A DNA stretch of 26,765 bases from CAYMOV01 sp964392085 (GTDB taxonomy: Bacteria; Oederibacteriota; Muellerivitia; Muellerivitales; Muellerivitaceae): NCBI GenBank assembly GCA_964392085.1, contig CAYMOV010000031.1, forward strand, positions 1 through 26,765, given 5' to 3'. The notes below the pieces were generated by a model that was given only the letters and a program-made list of their open reading frames with translations, was not told the DNA's origin and searched no databases. Position numbers and translations under genes: made by a program. Below, piece after piece: positions 23,853-26,765 of the stretch (its first letter is position 1; every line of letters starts with the position of its first letter).

Positions 23853-24959
23853 TTGCCCCACAAAGACCCCAAGAACGCCGCCGAAAAGACCCGCCGCGAG
23901 AAGTTCCTGCTCAAGCAGGAACTGGCGATGTTCCACCAGGTCATGGAGGGCATGCGCCTCGACATTTCCCAGGAGGAACTGCTCAAGCTCATCGTGAAGT
24001 CCCTCACCAAGGGCCTGGGTTACGACCGGGCCGCCCTCTTTTTGCCGGCGCACGACCAGACCCTGCTGGAACGGGCCATCGGGATCGACCAAAAGGGCCG
24101 GTTCGAGATGGGGGCCGACGACCACAGCCGCCATCCGATCAAACCGACCCCGGGGTTTTCGATCCTGTCCGACATCTATTTCGGTTACCGCGATTTCTTC
24201 TTCTCGAACAACGTCCTCAAACGCCTGCCGGGCGCCAAGTCCAACCTGGTCAAGGGGGTGACCTGCAACGCCAACATCCCGGTCCAAGTGCGTAAGGGGC
24301 AGATCATCGGGGTCCTGGCCGTGGACAACCTCTTCAGCCACCGCCACCTGCGCAAGAGCGACATCGAATCGCTCCTCAATTTCGCCACCCAGGCCGGCTT
24401 GGCGTTGGAGTCGGCGAGGCTCCACGAACGGGTCAAGACCCTCAGCATCACCGATGAGTTGACGGGGCTCTTCAACCGGAGGTATTTCGACCAGGTATTG
24501 CCGCGGGAAGTGGCCCGGTGCCAGCGGTACGAACGCGAATGCGCCGTCCTTTACATCGATCTGGACCTCTTCAAGAGCGTCAACGACAGGTTCGGACACG
24601 CCTCGGGGGATGACGTGTTGAAGTACGTGGCGAACAACCTCCGGGGGGCCATCCGCAACATCGACACGGTCTGCCGGATCGGCGGGGAGGAGTTCGCGGT
24701 GATTTTGCCCGAGACCCCCGCCCGGGACGCCCTGGGCGTGGCCCAAAGGCTGGTCCATCGGGTGGCCTCGTCCACGCCCCCGGTGGAGGCGATGCAAAGA
24801 AGCGGGGAGAGCGTGACCATTTCGATCGGAATGGCCTCCTACCCGAAGGACGCCCTGGCGCCGGAGGAACTGCTGGCCAAGGCCGACGCGTACCTGTACC
24901 AGGCCAAGGCCCAAGGAAGGAACCGGGTGGTGACCGACGAGAGCCTCAAGACGGAATAA
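23853..24959 (+). CDS. GAF-GGDEF diguanylate cyclase
   Basis: A 368-residue soluble signalling protein with no signal peptide or membrane segment. A basic helical start leads into a GAF-like sensor domain (about 30-190, ending GVLAVDNLFS and FATQAGLALESARL). A GGDEF domain follows from DELTGLFNRR (201-210) to the end. The active loop is GGEEF at 277-281, and RNID at 268-271 sits exactly five residues before it, the position of the inhibitory I-site. It should make cyclic di-GMP with product inhibition. The start is TTG at 23853 with GAGG 7 nt upstream. It faces the glycosyltransferase gene convergently. The GAF ligand is unknown; no c-di-GMP effector gene is recognisable in the window. Confidence 0.93.
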   Translation: MPHKDPKNAAEKTRREKFLLKQELAMFHQVMEGMRLDISQEELLKLIVKSLTKGLGYDRAALFLPAHDQTLLERAIGIDQKGRFEMGADDHSRHPIKPTPGFSILSDIYFGYRDFFFSNNVLKRLPGAKSNLVKGVTCNANIPVQVRKGQIIGVLAVDNLFSHRHLRKSDIESLLNFATQAGLALESARLHERVKTLSITDELTGLFNRRYFDQVLPREVARCQRYERECAVLYIDLDLFKSVNDRFGHASGDDVLKYVANNLRGAIRNIDTVCRIGGEEFAVILPETPARDALGVAQRLVHRVASSTPPVEAMQRSGESVTISIGMASYPKDALAPEELLAKADAYLYQAKAQGRNRVVTDESLKTE

Positions 24960-25025
24960 TGGCGACAGACCCTTCACCACCAAGCGCACCAATAAGATCA
25001 GGGTTTGAACAACCCGCAAATATCT

Positions 25026-25169
25026 TTTGAACCACAAAGGTCACTAAGCAGGAATTCTGATTTCATGTTAAATGAACCTGGAATTATGGGTTTCGATACA
25101 GTTGGTTTGTGTTTTGGCTGGTCAACCAAATTGCTTTCTTTGTGAACTTAGTGGTCTTTGTGGTTCAAA
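25026..25169. repeat. Palindromic intergenic repeat, family A copy 2 (between convergent genes)
   Basis: TTTGAACCACAAAG begins the left arm (25026-25048). The right arm (25147-25169) is its inverse at 21 of 23 positions. The 98-bp interior is AT-rich and holds no gene. The right arm supplies the stop codon of the minus-strand glycosyltransferase (TCA at 25165-25167). It lies between convergent genes, where a long hairpin could end transcripts from both sides. Confidence 0.85.
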
Positions 25170-26082
25170 TGGTTTGTTTATCGATGCTTCCCAGCCACCC
25201 TTCGATGACCGGCGTGGGGTCCACCTCGGCCAGCACCCCGAATTCCCGCCCCGCCTGGAAGACGTCCGCGCCCGGCGGAGCCCAGACCCTCGCGTCCGTG
25301 GGGCCGAACACCGCCAGTACCGGCAAACCGCAGGCCGAGGCCAGGTGCGTCGGCCCCGAGTCGTTTCCCAGGTATCCCCGGGCGTTGGCCATCACCCCCA
25401 CGAGGTTGGGAAGGGTCAGGGGTTCCTCCAACCGCCAGACGCCTTCCAACCCCTGGAAGGCCTCCTTGAATTCCCCCAGCCGGTTTTCCTCCGCCTCGCC
25501 CCAGGCCACAAGGACCTGGATCCCCAACCCCGCCGCTTTCTCCGCCGCGCGCCGGAAGAACGACAGCGGCGCGTTCTTCGCGCGTCCCCCGCTTCCCGGG
25601 TGGAGAAGGAGTGGACGGCCCAGGTGGAGGGTTTCCAGGATCTTCCGGCCGGAACGTTTCAGGCTGTCGGGGACTTGGAAAGTGGGCTTGTCCTGAAACA
25701 CCCGCCCGGGGTGGGCGGCCTCGACGGTGGCGTTCCAAAGCAAATGGGCGGGACGGGGGCGCGAGAGGAAGTCCTGGAAGGAATAGGGCGGGATAAAAAC
25801 CTTCGCGGCTCCCAATTTCAAGCGACTGGCTGTGGCTTCGGCGTCTTCCTTCAGGAACAAGAAAACTTCATCGAACCGGCCGGGCAGGTCGCCGGTTTGG
25901 AGGACGGGATCGAGAAGGGTCACCCGGTCCAGGCCCAGCAACTCGGCGCCGAGCTGGAGATAAGCGGGGGTGCCGGAGAGCGAGACGTCCCCCAGGCCCT
26001 TCAGGGCATGGAGTGCCGGCAAGGTGAGGATCGCGTCGCCCAGGCTTCCGGCGGCCAGGACATGGATTTTCCGGTCATTCAT
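25165..26082 (-). CDS. Glycosyltransferase family 9 (heptosyltransferase-like)
   Basis: A 305-residue GT9-type protein. The N-terminal Rossmann start HVLAAGSLGDAILTLPALHAL carries the GD motif of ADP-heptose transferases. The C-terminal half has LLLHPGSGGRAKNAP and GNDSGPTHLASACGLPVLAVFGPTD, the donor-binding signature. Such enzymes add heptose or related sugars to lipid A-core at the inner face of the inner membrane. No waa cluster surrounds it, so the exact sugar is open. It is the only minus-strand gene here. Its ATG is at 26080-26082, and the last codons and stop lie in a repeat arm, so the repeat probably fixed the present C-terminus (SIDKQTI). Confidence 0.9.
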   Translation of the reverse strand: MNDRKIHVLAAGSLGDAILTLPALHALKGLGDVSLSGTPAYLQLGAELLGLDRVTLLDPVLQTGDLPGRFDEVFLFLKEDAEATASRLKLGAAKVFIPPYSFQDFLSRPRPAHLLWNATVEAAHPGRVFQDKPTFQVPDSLKRSGRKILETLHLGRPLLLHPGSGGRAKNAPLSFFRRAAEKAAGLGIQVLVAWGEAEENRLGEFKEAFQGLEGVWRLEEPLTLPNLVGVMANARGYLGNDSGPTHLASACGLPVLAVFGPTDARVWAPPGADVFQAGREFGVLAEVDPTPVIEGWLGSIDKQTI

Positions 26083-26421
26083 GACAATGGCCCGATTGGA
26101 TTTTCAGGAAACCAAAGAATATTGAACCACGGAGGACACGGGGAACACGGGGAAAAACCCATATGTCGAAAGCCGTAGAATCTTTACGCATTCTCCGTGG
26201 CCTCCGTGCCCCCCGTGGTTAAGCGGCTTTTGCCAGTTATTCCACTCTGGCGAATGGATTGTCAGGCGCGTTCTATCTGCGGACCCAAGAAAGCGTTTCT
26301 AAACCGGTTTCCAACATACCATTATATTGATGACAGGTTCATACTTGGTCTAAGTCGGCGACCGGCCCCCCGGGTCCATCCCGAGCCTCCCATCCACCGC
26401 GAATCCTAGGCCTAGGTGTCC
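26083..26421. other. Divergent intergenic region between glycosyltransferase and terminal gene
   Basis: This 339-nt gap holds family A repeat copy 3, then about 200 nt without a credible gene. A TATATT at 26323-26328 could be a -10 box for the plus-strand gene, but its -35 is poor. CCTAGGCCTAGG at 26405-26416, a perfect 12-bp palindrome, lies 5 nt before the next ATG where a ribosome site would be expected. Confidence 0.5.
26122..26222. repeat. Palindromic intergenic repeat, family A copy 3
   Basis: The left arm begins TTGAACCACGGAGGACACGG (from 26122). The right arm, read on the other strand from 26222, begins TTAACCACGGGGGGCACGG. The arms are imperfect inverses and are internally repetitive with a period of about 9 nt (CACGGGGAA). 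No gene is inside. Confidence 0.82.
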
Positions 26422-26765
26422 ATGAACCGAAAACCCATCCTCCCGATCCTGGCGCTGTTCGGGTTCCTGGCGGCCTCCCGCCCGGCCCTCCCAGCCGTGC
26501 TTTCGGCCACCGTCGCCGTCAACGCGGCGGTCACAGTCAACAGCTTCGCACCGGTCTCGGTGTTCGGCAACAACGCGGCTTACTGGATTTCCAACGCCGA
26601 TAACGTGGCGGCCCAGCCCAAGGTACAGGCGGCAGGCAACTATTTCATCCGTTACCCCGGGGGGTCCTCCTCCGACGATTTCCATTGGAACGGCACGGGG
26701 GCCTACGACCCGAACGGCTGGTGGACGCCCGACAACACCGCCTATACCCCGGGCTTCCAGGGCAA
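26422..26765 (+). CDS. Secreted protein, possible clan-A glycoside hydrolase, 3' end cut by the window
   Basis: An ATG at 26422 opens a frame running off the end, with 114 residues visible. MNRKPILPILALFGFLAAS starts a clear signal peptide. The mature part includes VNSFAPVSVFGNNAAYW and then YFIRYPGGSSSDDFHWNG and a Trp-rich stretch. The LRYPGGS.SD..HW pattern resembles the early beta/alpha strands of secreted clan-A glycoside hydrolases (GH39, GH44, GH51, GH79 types); the family cannot be fixed from this fragment. No good Shine-Dalgarno is seen, only the CCTAGGCCTAGG palindrome. It may act on polysaccharide outside the cell. Confidence 0.6.
   Translation, partial: MNRKPILPILALFGFLAASRPALPAVLSATVAVNAAVTVNSFAPVSVFGNNAAYWISNADNVAAQPKVQAAGNYFIRYPGGSSSDDFHWNGTGAYDPNGWWTPDNTAYTPGFQG

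Noticed and set aside
25072..26178. A 368-codon plus-strand frame opposite the glycosyltransferase
   Set aside because: It begins in one repeat and ends in another. The minus-strand protein carries clear GT9 motifs.
26277..26288. CTGCGGACCCAA, identical to the start of the twin repeat after lepB
   Set aside because: The match stops after 12 bases and the hairpin part is absent. A chance match is likely, although CCTAGG also occurs downstream.
26197..26409. A 70-codon plus-strand frame in the intergenic region
   Set aside because: It starts in the arm of a repeat, has no ribosome site and shows no recognisable protein features.

Overview
The window looks like a chromosomal piece of a GC-rich, diderm (Gram-negative-type) bacterium from a lineage I cannot name. 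The outer membrane is implied by large proteins ending in the C-terminal phenylalanine of beta-barrels, by two lipoproteins, and by a family-9 glycosyltransferase of the kind that builds lipopolysaccharide. Two barrel proteins have an SLH-like domain plus coiled coil ahead of the barrel. That architecture is known from OmpM/SlpA/SomA-type porins of Negativicutes, Deinococcus-Thermus and Cyanobacteria and is not typical of Proteobacteria. No rRNA, tRNA, CRISPR array, phage gene or intact transposase was seen.

Layout. (1) 1-8209: a co-directional surface operon of one 5'-truncated barrel protein, two paralogous SLH-porin-like proteins and two paralogous lipoproteins, closed by a strong terminator. 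(2) 8318-9486: a TIM-barrel sugar-isomerase-like protein that has lost several expected metal-site residues, overlapping a small thiamine-binding (MTH1187-type) protein. (3) 9573-18569: lepA, then padR plus a HAAS/signal-peptidase-like protein, lepB, hemW, hrcA, grpE and dnaK. The order lepA-hemW-hrcA-grpE-dnaK is that of Bacillus, here with a padR-lepB module inserted and no dnaJ after dnaK. (4) 18800-21323: dxr (isoprenoid synthesis) and rseP (site-2 protease), a common pair. (5) 21501-23705: sucC-sucD, succinyl-CoA synthetase. (6) 23853-26082: a GAF-GGDEF diguanylate cyclase convergent with a minus-strand family-9 glycosyltransferase. (7) 26422-end: the start of a secreted protein resembling clan-A glycoside hydrolases.

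Regulation visible in sequence: a sigma70-type promoter for lepA; a perfect inverted repeat over the padR -10 region, a likely PadR operator; a promoter with CIRCE-like half-sites before hrcA; an extended -10 before dxr; and intrinsic terminators after the lipoprotein operon, dnaK and sucD.

The intergenic gaps are unusually rich in non-coding repeats. They include three palindromic elements sharing an AACCAC(A/G)(A/G)AG core, a twin 70-bp hairpin repeat after lepB, a 147-bp MITE-like element between grpE and dnaK, and a heptad repeat before sucC whose end resembles part of the dnaK terminator. These repeats, the SLH-porin/lipoprotein locus and the PadR/signal-peptidase-like module are the parts most worth following up.
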